A stretch of 64,000 nt of DNA from an uncultured Clostridia bacterium (lineage in GTDB: Bacteria; Bacillota; Clostridia; Lachnospirales; Anaerotignaceae), in NCBI GenBank assembly GCA_944379995.1, contig CALWGF010000002.1, forward strand, positions 163,056-227,055. Reading direction: 5' to 3'. The translations under genes were made by a program, and so were the position numbers. The notes under the pieces were generated by a model. It did no database searches. It worked only from the letters and a program-made list of their open reading frames with translations, and was not told the origin of the DNA. Positions 37,008-45,806 of this stretch are shown piece after piece; position 1 is the first letter of the stretch; each line of letters starts with the position of its first letter.

Positions 37008-38465
37008 TTGTATGTTTCTGATATGGATATTATAAAAGCAAAACTTGAGGCAGAAGGTAGGCTTAATGATGGTGAAATATTAAGAGAAATAATTATTGAT
37101 GATGAAAATAGCATTTATAAAAAGAAAATGTTTGAAGGTGAAAAATATTATAGATGTGCTCATGATATTTTGGGACATAATTTTAATCAACGTCCTTTTG
37201 CTGAAACTAAAATAAATGATGAAGGTTTTGAAACAGAAGGTATTGTTAATTTTAAAAATCCTAATAGGAGTAATAATAGATGTGTTAATCCTTTTCATAG
37301 AGTTTTAGTCGACCAAAAAGCCTCTTATGTTGCTGGTAGAGAACCTACTATTACTGTTAGAAAAGGTAATAATAGTGACGAGTTTGAAAAAAGACTTTCT
37401 ATTTTTACTGATGATTATTTTAATCAAATTGTTTATGACATGATTGTTGGAGCATCAAATAAAGGTGTTGAGTATTTACATATATATTATAACAAAAATG
37501 GTGAACTTAAATATTGTATTGTACCTGCTGAGGAAATCATAGCTGTTTATGATAATGACAATGAAAATGAAATAGTTGAAATTATAAGATATTACTATAT
37601 ACGTGTTTTTGATAAAGGATATGAAAGAATTGTTAAAAAAGCTGAATGGTGGACTTCAGATTGTGTTTCATATTATATAGAGGACAACAGCGGTGTTTTT
37701 ATACCTGAAAGTAGTGATAGTATTAATGTTCCTCATTGGTATATATATGAAGATAATCATAAATATGGTGAAAGTTGGGGAAAAGTTCCTTTTGTTGAAA
37801 TGAAAAACAATAGCAGAGGTACTACTGACCTTGAACTTATAAAAAGTCTTTGTGATGCTTATGACCTTGTTTTAAGTGAAGGTACAAATAACCTTATTGA
37901 CCTTGTAGAACTTTATTGGGTTATTGAAGGTTATGAAGGTGAAACTGCTTCAGCAATAGCTAAAAAACTTCAAATTAATAAAGCTGTTCATATTAGTGAT
38001 ACTAGTGGGAAAGTTGAAGCTAAACAAGTTGATATTCCTGTTCAAGGAAGAATTGATTGGTTGAAACTTCTTAAAAGAGATATTTTTCAATTTGGTATGG
38101 GGGTTGATACTGATACTGAAAAACTTGGTAATGCTCCTAGTGGTGTGTCACTTAAATTTCAATATTCTATGTTTAATTTAAAAGTAAATGGTGTTATTCC
38201 AAGGCTTAAAAGAGCTTTAAAAGAGTTTTTATGGTTTGTTGCTGATGATTATTTTGCTGATGATATTTTTGATATGGGACTTGTGGATATTAATATAAAT
38301 CTTAATTCTATAACTGATGATAAAGAAACTATGGAAATACTTTCAATGTCTAAAGGTATTGTTAGTGAAAAAACTCTTTTAGGTAAACACCCTTTTATTG
38401 ATGATGTAAATAGTGAAATTTTTAATATTGATGAAGAAAGGAAAAATGGTATTTATTATGAGTGA
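37008..38465 (+). CDS. Portal protein (SPP1 gp6 / XkdE-like)
   Basis: 485 residues from TTG 37008 behind AAAGGGGGG. SPP1-type portal pattern: ILGHNFNQRPFAETKIN near the N-terminus, HRVLVDQKASYVAGREP, a central wing, and the crown helix region PSGVSLKFQYSMFNLK. Forms the dodecameric gate through which the terminase packs DNA. No minor head protein gene follows. Confidence 0.9.
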   Translation: MYVSDMDIIKAKLEAEGRLNDGEILREIIIDDENSIYKKKMFEGEKYYRCAHDILGHNFNQRPFAETKINDEGFETEGIVNFKNPNRSNNRCVNPFHRVLVDQKASYVAGREPTITVRKGNNSDEFEKRLSIFTDDYFNQIVYDMIVGASNKGVEYLHIYYNKNGELKYCIVPAEEIIAVYDNDNENEIVEIIRYYYIRVFDKGYERIVKKAEWWTSDCVSYYIEDNSGVFIPESSDSINVPHWYIYEDNHKYGESWGKVPFVEMKNNSRGTTDLELIKSLCDAYDLVLSEGTNNLIDLVELYWVIEGYEGETASAIAKKLQINKAVHISDTSGKVEAKQVDIPVQGRIDWLKLLKRDIFQFGMGVDTDTEKLGNAPSGVSLKFQYSMFNLKVNGVIPRLKRALKEFLWFVADDYFADDIFDMGLVDININLNSITDDKETMEILSMSKGIVSEKTLLGKHPFIDDVNSEIFNIDEERKNGIYYE

Positions 38466-38907
38466 TGATAAAATGACAAAAATTATTGAGGCTATTACTG
38501 AATTAGGTATTGATGAAGATTTAGCTACTGAAATACTTGGTATTTTTATTGATACATTAGGATATAACATTGATGAATATAACGAAAATATTAAAACAGA
38601 AAACCAAAATCTTAAAACAGAAAATGAAAAATTATCAAAGAAAATAAAGAAGGTTGCTGCTGAAGGAATTATGAAAAGTAAAAAATGTCGTAATGTAAAA
38701 GCACTTTCTGCTCTTGTTGATATTGATGGTATTGATGTTGATGATGATGGAAATGTTACTGGCATTGATATTGAAAAACTTATGGAAGAATATCCTTACC
38801 TTTTTGAAAAAGAAAAAAGCAGAAGATATGGAAAGGGCTTTGAAAAAAGCGGTAAAACTGAAAGTAGTATAGAGAAAAATTTTAAAAATGGACTTTTAAG
38901 AAGATAA
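38446..38907 (+). CDS. Scaffold protein (gp20 family)
   Basis: About 153 residues with an acidic, strongly coiled-coil middle (ENQNLKTENEKLSKKIKK) and a basic C-terminal tail (YGKGFEKSGK), as in phage scaffolding proteins placed between portal and capsid genes. The start is ambiguous: ATG 38446 (four bases from AAAGG) or ATG 38458. It overlaps the end of the portal gene. No protease gene is present, so the scaffold probably exits without cleavage. Confidence 0.8.
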   Translation: MVFIMSDDKMTKIIEAITELGIDEDLATEILGIFIDTLGYNIDEYNENIKTENQNLKTENEKLSKKIKKVAAEGIMKSKKCRNVKALSALVDIDGIDVDDDGNVTGIDIEKLMEEYPYLFEKEKSRRYGKGFEKSGKTESSIEKNFKNGLLRR

Positions 38908-38927
38908 ATTTAAGGAGGTAATTATTT

Positions 38928-39845
38928 ATGGCAATTAATACTATTGAATATGCAAAGGTTTTTACTGATGCACTTGATGCACAGCTTGTTGAGGGGTCTA
39001 CAAGCGGCTGGATGGAAGCTAATGCTGGACAAGTAAAATATCAGGGTGGTAATGAAATTAAAATACCTAAAATTACTTTAAATGGTATGGGTGATTATGA
39101 TAGAGATGCAGGTTTTACTCAGGGGGCTGTAACTCTTACTTATGAAACAAGAACACTTTCTCAGGATAGAGGTAGAACTTTCCAAATTGATGCTGCCGAT
39201 GTTGATGAAACTAATTTTGCTCTTGTTGCAGGAAATATTATGGGAGAATTTCAGCGTACAAAAGTTATTCCTGAAATTGATGCTTATAGATATAGTTCTC
39301 TTGCTAAAATAGCACAGGATAATGAAAGAACAGGGACTTATACTCCTGCTTCTGAAACAATATTTGCTGAACTTCTTAAAGATATTACTGCTATAAGAGA
39401 TGTTGTTGGTGATGGTAGGGAAATTATTGTTACTATGTCTGCTATTACTGCAAATATGCTTGATATGGCTAAGGGTGGAAGTAATATTATTGAAAGTGGT
39501 GAGTTTAAACAGGGTAATGCTACTTTAAAAGTTAGAAGTATTGATGGTTGCCCTATTATACGTGTTCCTTCTTTAAGACTTAAAACAGAATATGATTTTC
39601 TTGATGGTGTTACTGGAGGAGAAGAAGAAGGCGGTTTTAAAACAACAGAAGGTTCTAAAGGTATTAACTGGATTATTGCTGTAAGAGATGTTCCTGTTGC
39701 TGTTTCAAAAACTGATGTTACAAGAATTTTTGACCCTATGACTAATCAGAAGGCTAATGCTTGGAAAATTGATTATAGAAAATATCATGATATTTGGGTT
39801 ATGGATAATGCATTAGAAGGTTTATGGGTATCTTTAGAACCATAA
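38928..39845 (+). CDS. Major capsid protein
   Basis: 305 residues from ATG behind AAGGAGG. Position after the scaffold, and the features LTYETRTLSQDRGRTFQIDA and the C-terminal DVTRIFDPMTNQKANAWKID, fit PBSX/XkdG-like and related HK97-fold capsids of Firmicute phages. The PBSX capsid is small and holds about 13 kb. I cannot size this capsid from sequence. Confidence 0.88.
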   Translation: MAINTIEYAKVFTDALDAQLVEGSTSGWMEANAGQVKYQGGNEIKIPKITLNGMGDYDRDAGFTQGAVTLTYETRTLSQDRGRTFQIDAADVDETNFALVAGNIMGEFQRTKVIPEIDAYRYSSLAKIAQDNERTGTYTPASETIFAELLKDITAIRDVVGDGREIIVTMSAITANMLDMAKGGSNIIESGEFKQGNATLKVRSIDGCPIIRVPSLRLKTEYDFLDGVTGGEEEGGFKTTEGSKGINWIIAVRDVPVAVSKTDVTRIFDPMTNQKANAWKIDYRKYHDIWVMDNALEGLWVSLEP

Positions 39846-39860
39846 TTTTGAGGTGGTTTT

Positions 39861-40217
39861 ATGGGTGATACTTTTGAAGAAAGATTTTTGGAGTTTTTAA
39901 GTATTATTAATATTACTGATGATGATTATAGAAAAAATATAGCTGATTTTGCTTTTAAAAGAAGTGAAGAATATATAAAGTCGTTTTGTAATATTGACAA
40001 TTTGCCAAAAGAACTTTTTGGTGTACATAAAAATATTGCTATTGATTTTTTTAATTCTATTGAAAACAGTATTACTGAAAAAGGTCATATTAAAAGTATA
40101 AAAGAAGGTCTTGTTACAATGGAATTTTTTGAAAAAGGTTTTGGCAGTAATGAGATTTTAAACTCTGTTGAAAAGTATATTTGTGAGATAACACATTTTA
40201 GAAAGATGAGGTGGTAA
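39861..40217 (+). CDS. Head-tail connector protein (XkdH position)
   Basis: 118 residues, all-helical composition, from ATG 39861 behind GAGGTGG. Assigned mainly by position between capsid and tail genes and by size. Similar proteins bind beneath the portal. Confidence 0.7.
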   Translation: MGDTFEERFLEFLSIINITDDDYRKNIADFAFKRSEEYIKSFCNIDNLPKELFGVHKNIAIDFFNSIENSITEKGHIKSIKEGLVTMEFFEKGFGSNEILNSVEKYICEITHFRKMRW

Positions 40218-40219
40218 AT

Positions 40220-40582
40220 ATGGCTTTTTCTGAAATATTTTGTGAATATGTTAAAAAGTTTTTTAATTTTAAATGCAATATATATACAGAAGAAAAAAGT
40301 GTTAATGAATATGGAGAAAGTGTTTTTTCTAAAATACTTAAATATTCTGATATTCCCTGTCGCATTAATTGGGACGGGGAAGAGCTTTTTTCTGATAATG
40401 GAGTATATAAAAATGAATATACTGTTTCTTTTATATTGCCTTCTGATGTGTTTACTGAAAAAGGTGATTTTATTGAAGTTTTTTATAACAATGAAAAAAG
40501 AATGTTTTATGCTTCGGGAGAAATGGTTTCTTATATGACACATAATGAAATTAAAGCCGTTAGAAGGGAGGAGGTTTTTTGA
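40220..40582 (+). CDS. Head closure / joining protein (XkdI position)
   Basis: 120 residues, beta-rich. ATG 40220 is chosen because GAGGTGG sits just before it, ruling out the earlier GTG. The gene begins two bases after the connector gene. Typical fragments: CNIYTEEKSVNEYGESVFS and VFYNNEKRMFYASGE. Confidence 0.7.
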   Translation: MAFSEIFCEYVKKFFNFKCNIYTEEKSVNEYGESVFSKILKYSDIPCRINWDGEELFSDNGVYKNEYTVSFILPSDVFTEKGDFIEVFYNNEKRMFYASGEMVSYMTHNEIKAVRREEVF

Positions 40583-40995
40583 TAGAGGAAATAAGAAAAG
40601 GTATTATATCAAAATTAAAAGAACTTTTTGATATTGATATTTATAGTAATGATGTTGTTTTGAAAAATCAAAATCCTTTCTTTATGGTGAAAATTATTAA
40701 GTCTGAAAGAATTCCTATGCTTGGAAATAGATTTAGGCTTTCTGTTACTGCTGAAATTTTGTTTTTTAATAATAGAGATGAAAGTAGTATTAATGAAGCT
40801 GATAATATTATAGGAAATAATATGGTTTTTATTGATGTTTTGGATAGAAAGATTATGAGAGATAGTATATCAATGGATATTCAAGATAATAAAAGAAAAT
40901 ATACAATTTCCTATACTGTTTCTTGTGAAGAAGTTGATGATTGTCCTTTTATGGAAAGTATTTCTACAAAGGAGGCTGTAAAAATTGAATTATGA
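40579..40995 (+). CDS. Tail terminator / completion protein (XkdJ-like, DUF6838)
   Basis: 138 residues from TTG 40579 behind GGAGGAGG, overlapping the previous stop. N-terminal IRKGIISKLKELFDIDIYSNDV and the following beta-rich part match the tail-terminator group found just before sheath genes in PBSX-like elements. Confidence 0.75.
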   Translation: MIEEIRKGIISKLKELFDIDIYSNDVVLKNQNPFFMVKIIKSERIPMLGNRFRLSVTAEILFFNNRDESSINEADNIIGNNMVFIDVLDRKIMRDSISMDIQDNKRKYTISYTVSCEEVDDCPFMESISTKEAVKIEL

Positions 40996-41143
40996 TTTGA
41001 AATATAGTAAAGATGAATTTTTGAAAAGTAAAAAATTTGGTGTTTCAAAAGATGTTATTTCTGCTTGTCTTTTAGATGATAAAAGTTATACAAAAAATGA
41101 GGCTATTAAAATTATAAATGATTATCTTAAAAATAATGTTTGA
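40985..41143 (+). CDS. Small particle protein, 52 residues
   Basis: An open frame from TTG 40985 to TGA 41143, with AAGGAGG at the right distance upstream, overlapping the previous gene by 11 bases and ending 15 bases before the sheath start. Sequence is charged and helical (starts MNYDLKYSKDEF). PBSX-like operons often have an unnamed short gene at this position. Function unknown. Confidence 0.7.
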   Translation: MNYDLKYSKDEFLKSKKFGVSKDVISACLLDDKSYTKNEAIKIINDYLKNNV

Positions 41144-41157
41144 AAGGGGTTGTTTTT

Positions 41158-42468
41158 ATGGCATTAGGTGGAGGAAGTTTTGTTGTGCAAAATAAAGTTC
41201 TTCCAGGAGCATATATTAATTTCGTTTCTAAACCAACAGCTATGGGGGGAATTGGTGAACGTGGAGTTGTTACTATTCCTTTAAGTCTTGATTGGGGTAG
41301 TAATGAAATTTTTACTGTTGAGTCTTCTGAATTTATGACTAAGGCAAAAAGTATTTTTGGTTATGATTATACTCATGAAAAATTATTAAGCCTTAGAGAA
41401 CTTTTTTATGGAGCAAAAACAGCTATTATATATAGATTAAATGGAAGTGGTAGCAAGGCAACTGTAACAGTTGGTTCATTAGTTGCTACTGCAAAGTACT
41501 CAGGTATTAGAGGAAATGATATAAGTATTATTGTTAGAGAAAATATTGACGATGAAAGTTATTTTGATGTTATTACTGTTGTTGACGGTAGTTATTATGA
41601 TACTCAAACAGTTTCTAAAATTGAAGAACTTTTATCTAATGATTTTGTAGTATTTTCAGGTGAAGGTGCTTTTGAGTCTACTGCTGGTGCTAATCTTACA
41701 GGTGGTACAAATAGCGATGTAAACGGAGAAAGTTATTCACAGTTTATTTCTGTTATTGAAGCATATGATTTTAATATTCTTGTTTATGATGGTGATGATG
41801 ATATTACTAAAAAACTTTTTGTTTCATTTACTAAGAGAATGAGAGATGAAGAAGGCGTTAAGTTTGTAACAGTTATGCATAATTATAGTAGTGCTGACCA
41901 TGAGGGGGTTATATCTGTTAAAAATGAAACAGAAGAAGGAAAAACTAATCTTGTTTATTGGGTTGGTGGTAAAGAAGCTTCTGCTAATGTTAATGAGAGT
42001 CTTACAAATACTTCTTATGATGGTGAACTTAATATTAAAACTAAATATACAAAAAGTGAATTTGAAAAGGCTATTGAGAGTGGCGAGCTTGTTTTTTATG
42101 ATGACGGAGAAAATGTAAGAGTTTTAAGAGATATAAATACATTTACTAATTTTTCATCAGAAAAAAATAGTAGTTTTTCTTCTAATAGAATTATGAGAGT
42201 TCTTGATGCAATAGGAAATGATGTTGCAAGAATATTTAGTGAATATTATCTTGGAAAACAGAGTAATAACAAAAATGGAAGAAATCTTTTTAAAACCGAA
42301 CTTATAAGCTATCATGAACAGCTTATGGCTATTGGTGCAATAGAGGATTTTACTGCTGATGATGTTACAGTAAGTCAAGGAACTGAAAAAACTGATGTTG
42401 TTGTTTATCTTTCTGTTATGCCTGTGGATTCTATGGAAAAACTTTATATGAAAGTTGAAATAGTTTAA
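41158..42468 (+). CDS. Contractile tail sheath protein (XkdK-like)
   Basis: 436 residues. N-terminus MALGGGSFVVQNKVLPGAYI is characteristic of PBSX-type sheath proteins; an inserted beta domain follows (KYSGIRGNDISI), and the C-terminal sheath domain includes DVTVSQGTEKTDVVVYLSV. ATG 41158 sits nine bases after AAAGGGG. Its presence makes this a contractile (myovirus-type) tail. Confidence 0.93.
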   Translation: MALGGGSFVVQNKVLPGAYINFVSKPTAMGGIGERGVVTIPLSLDWGSNEIFTVESSEFMTKAKSIFGYDYTHEKLLSLRELFYGAKTAIIYRLNGSGSKATVTVGSLVATAKYSGIRGNDISIIVRENIDDESYFDVITVVDGSYYDTQTVSKIEELLSNDFVVFSGEGAFESTAGANLTGGTNSDVNGESYSQFISVIEAYDFNILVYDGDDDITKKLFVSFTKRMRDEEGVKFVTVMHNYSSADHEGVISVKNETEEGKTNLVYWVGGKEASANVNESLTNTSYDGELNIKTKYTKSEFEKAIESGELVFYDDGENVRVLRDINTFTNFSSEKNSSFSSNRIMRVLDAIGNDVARIFSEYYLGKQSNNKNGRNLFKTELISYHEQLMAIGAIEDFTADDVTVSQGTEKTDVVVYLSVMPVDSMEKLYMKVEIV

Positions 42469-42486
42469 TTGTTGGAGGTGTAATAT

Positions 42487-42942
42487 ATGGCTATATTAAA
42501 TGCAAAAGATACTATAAACGGTACTCAAGGAACTTGTTTTGCTGTTATTGATAATACTAGAACAGAACTTATGCAAGTTAAAAATATTACTGCTACTGTT
42601 GAAAAAAAGAAAACAGAAATTCCTATACTTGGTATTACAGGTAAACAACATAAAGCTGGTGGTTGGAAGGGTACTGGTAAAATGACCGCCTATTATGTAA
42701 GTAGTATGTTTAGAAAAATGATGCTTGATTATATAAAAACTGGTAAGGATACATATTTTGAACTTATGGTTACAAATGAAGACCCTACAAGTGGCACAGG
42801 TACTCAAACTGTTGTGCTTAAAGGTGTAAATATAGATACTGTTGTTTTTACTAAACTTGATGTTGAAAAAGAAGCACTTGATGAAGAAATGGAATTTACA
42901 TTTAATGATGTTGATATTCTTGATACATTTAATGAACTTTAA
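42487..42942 (+). CDS. Tail tube protein (XkdM-like)
   Basis: 151 residues. NAKDTINGTQGTCFAVIDN and KQHKAGGWKGTGKMTAYY are typical of tubes that pair with XkdK sheaths. ATG behind GGAGGTG. It forms the inner tube that the sheath drives forward. Confidence 0.92.
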   Translation: MAILNAKDTINGTQGTCFAVIDNTRTELMQVKNITATVEKKKTEIPILGITGKQHKAGGWKGTGKMTAYYVSSMFRKMMLDYIKTGKDTYFELMVTNEDPTSGTGTQTVVLKGVNIDTVVFTKLDVEKEALDEEMEFTFNDVDILDTFNEL

Positions 42943-42959
42943 TTTAATAGGGAGGGAAT

Positions 42960-43610
42960 ATGTATAGATTTTACTTTAAATGCGGGACTGACAGTGTTAT
43001 GCTTCCTGCAAGTCCCTCATATTTTAAAATTAAAATAGGAAGTAGAAATAAAAAAGCTGAAGTTATTAAACTTGGTGAAATTGGAATTATTAAAACTGCT
43101 TCATTAAGAGAAATGGAATTTGAATTTATACTTTCGAGAAATGGTTTTTGGGAAGGTGGATATACAACATATGACCCTTTGCGTTACCTTAATAAATTTA
43201 GAGATTTTAAAAATAGCGGAAATCCTATTACTTTTATAGTTATACGTATGCTTCCAGACGGAAATAGAAGTTTTGATACTAATATTGTGGCTACTATTGA
43301 AGATTATACTGTTACTGAAAATGCAGGAGATTGTGGTGATTTTACTGTTAATATGGTTCTTAGAGAGTATGTTCCATATAAATCAAGTAAAATTCAGATT
43401 AATGAAACTGGACAAGTTTCTGAAAGCGATAATATAAGAGAAAGTAAAGCTATTTCTGATACTTATACTGTTAAAGAGGGTGATTCTCTTTGGAAAATTG
43501 CTAAAACACAACTTAATGATGGAAGTAAGTTTCAATATATTGCAGAAATTAATGGTATTAAAAATCCAAATGTTATATATCCAGGTATGGTTATTAAACT
43601 TGGGGGGTGA
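42960..43610 (+). CDS. LysM-containing baseplate hub protein (XkdP-like)
   Basis: 216 residues. The N-terminal 140 resemble the XkdP tail domain; the C-terminal 50 (TYTVKEGDSLWKIAKTQL to YPGMVIKLGG) are a complete LysM domain that can bind peptidoglycan. In PBSX this gene follows the tape measure; here it directly follows the tube gene. Together with XkdQ it forms the hub at the tail tip. Confidence 0.88.
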   Translation: MYRFYFKCGTDSVMLPASPSYFKIKIGSRNKKAEVIKLGEIGIIKTASLREMEFEFILSRNGFWEGGYTTYDPLRYLNKFRDFKNSGNPITFIVIRMLPDGNRSFDTNIVATIEDYTVTENAGDCGDFTVNMVLREYVPYKSSKIQINETGQVSESDNIRESKAISDTYTVKEGDSLWKIAKTQLNDGSKFQYIAEINGIKNPNVIYPGMVIKLGG

Positions 43611-43619
43611 TTTATAATT

Positions 43620-44582
43620 ATTCGTATTATTATTGATAATAATGGTAGTGTTTTTGATGTTACTAACATACTTTATGATGAGGTTACACTTACTGAATAT
43701 ATAAATGGTAGTGCAGGTATACTTGTTTTTAATGTTATAAGAGATGGTGTTGTAAATTTTGTTGAGGGTAATAAAGTTATATTATATGTTGATGATGTTA
43801 TGCGTTTTTGTGGTTTTGTATCGGATAAAAAAAGAAGTGGTGAACAAATTATAACTGTTACTGCTTATAATCAGATTTTTTATCTTTCTAGAAATCGTGA
43901 TACATATATATATTCAGGTAAAACAGCTACTCAAGTTATAAATACAATATGTAATGATTATGAACTTCAAATAGGTAATATTTATGATACAGGTGTTATT
44001 ATTGAAGCAAGAATTGAGGAAGGAAAAACTTTACTTGATATTATAGAAGCTGCTCTTGAAAGAACAAGAGAAATAAGTGGTGTTGAATATTGTTTTTATG
44101 ATGATTGTGGAAAATTATATTTAAAACCTTTAAGTTATATGAAACTTACAACAGTATTTTCTGATGAAAATAATATTGAAGATTTTTCATATGAAACAAG
44201 TATTTCTCAAAATACATATAATGCAATAAAAATTTTTAAAAAAGAACGTAGCGAAAATGCTCATTTGGCTTATGAAACTAAAAATGATGATAATATTAAA
44301 AAATGGGGACGACTTCAATATTATGAAAAAGTTGATAAAGATATGAACCAAGCACAAATAGAGGCTTTGTGTCAAGGTATTTTTAATAAAAATGGAGATG
44401 TAACAAAAAAACTTAAAATAGTTGCATATACTGATGATTTTTCAATACGTGGTGGAAGTTCTGTATTTATTGATATGAAAGATTTTTCTGAAATTGGTAT
44501 AACTGATTTTAAAGTAGTTGAAAAATCTCAACATATATTTAATGATAATGAGCATAAAGTCAAATTAGATATAAGAGTATAG
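43620..44582 (+). CDS. Baseplate hub protein XkdQ-like, apparently ATT start
   Basis: The frame contains no ATG, GTG or TTG until 43800, yet the protein clearly continues upstream: translation from 43617/43620 gives IIRIIIDNNGSVFDVTNI, which fits the normal N-terminus of XkdQ and gives about 320 residues, close to the 325 of PBSX XkdQ. A strong GGGGGGTGA at 43602-43610 points to ATT at 43617 or 43620 as the start codon. The gene overlaps nothing and lies seven to ten bases after LysM. The C-terminal half has the late-control-D/hub character. Confidence 0.85.
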   Translation: MRIIIDNNGSVFDVTNILYDEVTLTEYINGSAGILVFNVIRDGVVNFVEGNKVILYVDDVMRFCGFVSDKKRSGEQIITVTAYNQIFYLSRNRDTYIYSGKTATQVINTICNDYELQIGNIYDTGVIIEARIEEGKTLLDIIEAALERTREISGVEYCFYDDCGKLYLKPLSYMKLTTVFSDENNIEDFSYETSISQNTYNAIKIFKKERSENAHLAYETKNDDNIKKWGRLQYYEKVDKDMNQAQIEALCQGIFNKNGDVTKKLKIVAYTDDFSIRGGSSVFIDMKDFSEIGITDFKVVEKSQHIFNDNEHKVKLDIRV

Positions 44583-44594
44583 GAGGTGTTTGAC

Positions 44595-44999
44595 TTGAGC
44601 GATATGAAATCTTTTATTATGGATAATGCTTTTAAAATTAAAAATAAAGAGATTTTTGTAAGTGATAGATTTAAAAATGAAAATGGTGAAACTGAAAAAT
44701 GGATTATAGCACCTATTACCGAAAAAGAAAACGAAGATATAAAACGTTCTGCCGGTTTTTTTGAGGGTAGTGGAAAAGATAATATAGAAAAATATATATG
44801 CAGATTATGTGCAAAATGTGTTAAATATCCTAATCTTAATGATGTTACATTACAAGAAAGCTATGGTGTTTTTGGTAGTGAAGCTCTTTTAAAAACTATG
44901 CTTTATGCTGGTGAATATGCATGTCTTGTTAAAGAAGTAAGAGAAATTAATGGGTTTGATAAAAAATTTGATGATATAAAAAAAGAAGCAAAAAACTGA
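44595..44999 (+). CDS. Tail assembly chaperone, short form (XkdN-like)
   Basis: 134 residues from TTG 44595, nine bases after the AGGAGG at 44581. ERxDGxxxxWxIxPIT-type pattern (RFKNENGETEKWIIAPITEK) matches XkdN chaperones that wrap the tape measure. The gene ends in TGA at 44997, immediately after a slippery heptamer, so a longer fusion product is also expected. Confidence 0.88.
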   Translation: MSDMKSFIMDNAFKIKNKEIFVSDRFKNENGETEKWIIAPITEKENEDIKRSAGFFEGSGKDNIEKYICRLCAKCVKYPNLNDVTLQESYGVFGSEALLKTMLYAGEYACLVKEVREINGFDKKFDDIKKEAKN

Positions 45000-45148
45000 T
45001 TTTGGAGGGCAAAGAGGGCACATATGCTTTCCTTGCCCTCCGTAATTTTGGAATTACTCCTAAAAACCTTTTTGAAATGGGAAGAAATGAAAGAGCATTT
45101 ATTTTTGCTTCCTGTGATGTTTTAAATGAATTTAAAGGTGGTGAGTAA
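44595..45148 (+). CDS. Tail assembly chaperone, -1 frameshift fusion form
   Basis: Slipping back one base at A AAA AAC (44990-44996) continues translation in a second frame from CTG ATT TTG through LEGKEGTYAFLALRNFG and NLFEMGRNERAFIFAS to TAA 45146-45148, adding about 50 residues. The second segment has no start codon or ribosome site of its own and reads like the second half of G/GT-type chaperones. Ratio of the two forms cannot be told from sequence. Confidence 0.85.
44990..45041 (+). promoter_or_regulatory. Programmed -1 ribosomal frameshift signal
   Basis: The slippery heptamer A AAA AAC is in the correct zero-frame phase (GCA AAA AAC TGA). Seven bases later a hairpin starts: GGAGGGCAA (45004-45012) pairs perfectly with TTGCCCTCC (45033-45041). 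Slippery site, spacer and stem all fit the standard design. Confidence 0.88.
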
Positions 45149-45149
45149 T

Positions 45150-45797
45150 ATTTTAGATTATTTTAATTATTTTTATGATATTTTTGAAAAATATTATGAT
45201 TGGTATGATGATATTTTATATTCACAAAGTTTTTTAAAATATAATATTGAAGATTTTTATAATACATATAATCAAAATGAAAATAATGAGTATTATGAAT
45301 ATATTAAAAATAATGATGATAAATATTATTTTTACAATAATTTGTTTGATTATAATTATTTTAATAATATCTATAAAAGTTTTTTAGAAAATAATATATT
45401 TAATGATAGCTATAAAAATACTTTTTATGGAAATCAATATAAAAATTTTTATGATAAATATGAAAATATTAAAAATTATAGTTTTAATGATTATATTAAT
45501 TATTATTCTGAATTTTATAAAAATTTATATACTAATAATCAAAATAGCTTTTTTAATAATGAAAAAAGTTTTGATAATATAAATATAAAAAATTATATTG
45601 AAAATAAAAAAAATAATTTTAATAGTTATAACTATGAAAATTATAGTGATGAAAATTTTTATAATGATTATAAAACAACAAAAAATTTTTATGAAAAAAA
45701 TAATATTTATAATAATGCTGATTATGATAGTATATTTGATGCTTTGGAAGAAAGACTTTGTAGAGAATATAATTGTTCATCTAGTCTATTTAACTAG
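45150..45797 (+). CDS. Short Asn/Tyr/Phe-rich protein in the tape-measure position
   Basis: Counting from the first in-frame ATG (45126), 50 of 223 residues are Asn, 40 Tyr and 22 Phe; there is no Pro or His and only one Gly. AAAGGTGGTGAG at 45134-45145 points to ATT at 45150 rather than to the ATG, which has no ribosome site and lies within the chaperone extension. The gene sits exactly where the tape-measure gene follows the frameshifted chaperone in other phages. It lacks the transmembrane segments and 600-plus residues normal there. The last 20 residues (FDALEERLCREYNCSSSLFN) are of ordinary composition. No known family recognised. Confidence 0.7.
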   Translation: MLDYFNYFYDIFEKYYDWYDDILYSQSFLKYNIEDFYNTYNQNENNEYYEYIKNNDDKYYFYNNLFDYNYFNNIYKSFLENNIFNDSYKNTFYGNQYKNFYDKYENIKNYSFNDYINYYSEFYKNLYTNNQNSFFNNEKSFDNINIKNYIENKKNNFNSYNYENYSDENFYNDYKTTKNFYEKNNIYNNADYDSIFDALEERLCREYNCSSSLFN

Positions 45798-45806
45798 GAG
45801 GTTTTA

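Noticed and set aside
45126..45797. That the Asn/Tyr-rich frame is just a non-coding AT-rich spacer
   Set aside because: It stays open for over 220 codons in one frame, ends in an ordinary-composition tail, has a good ribosome site, and is flanked tightly by genes; yet no homologue is known to me, so some doubt remains.
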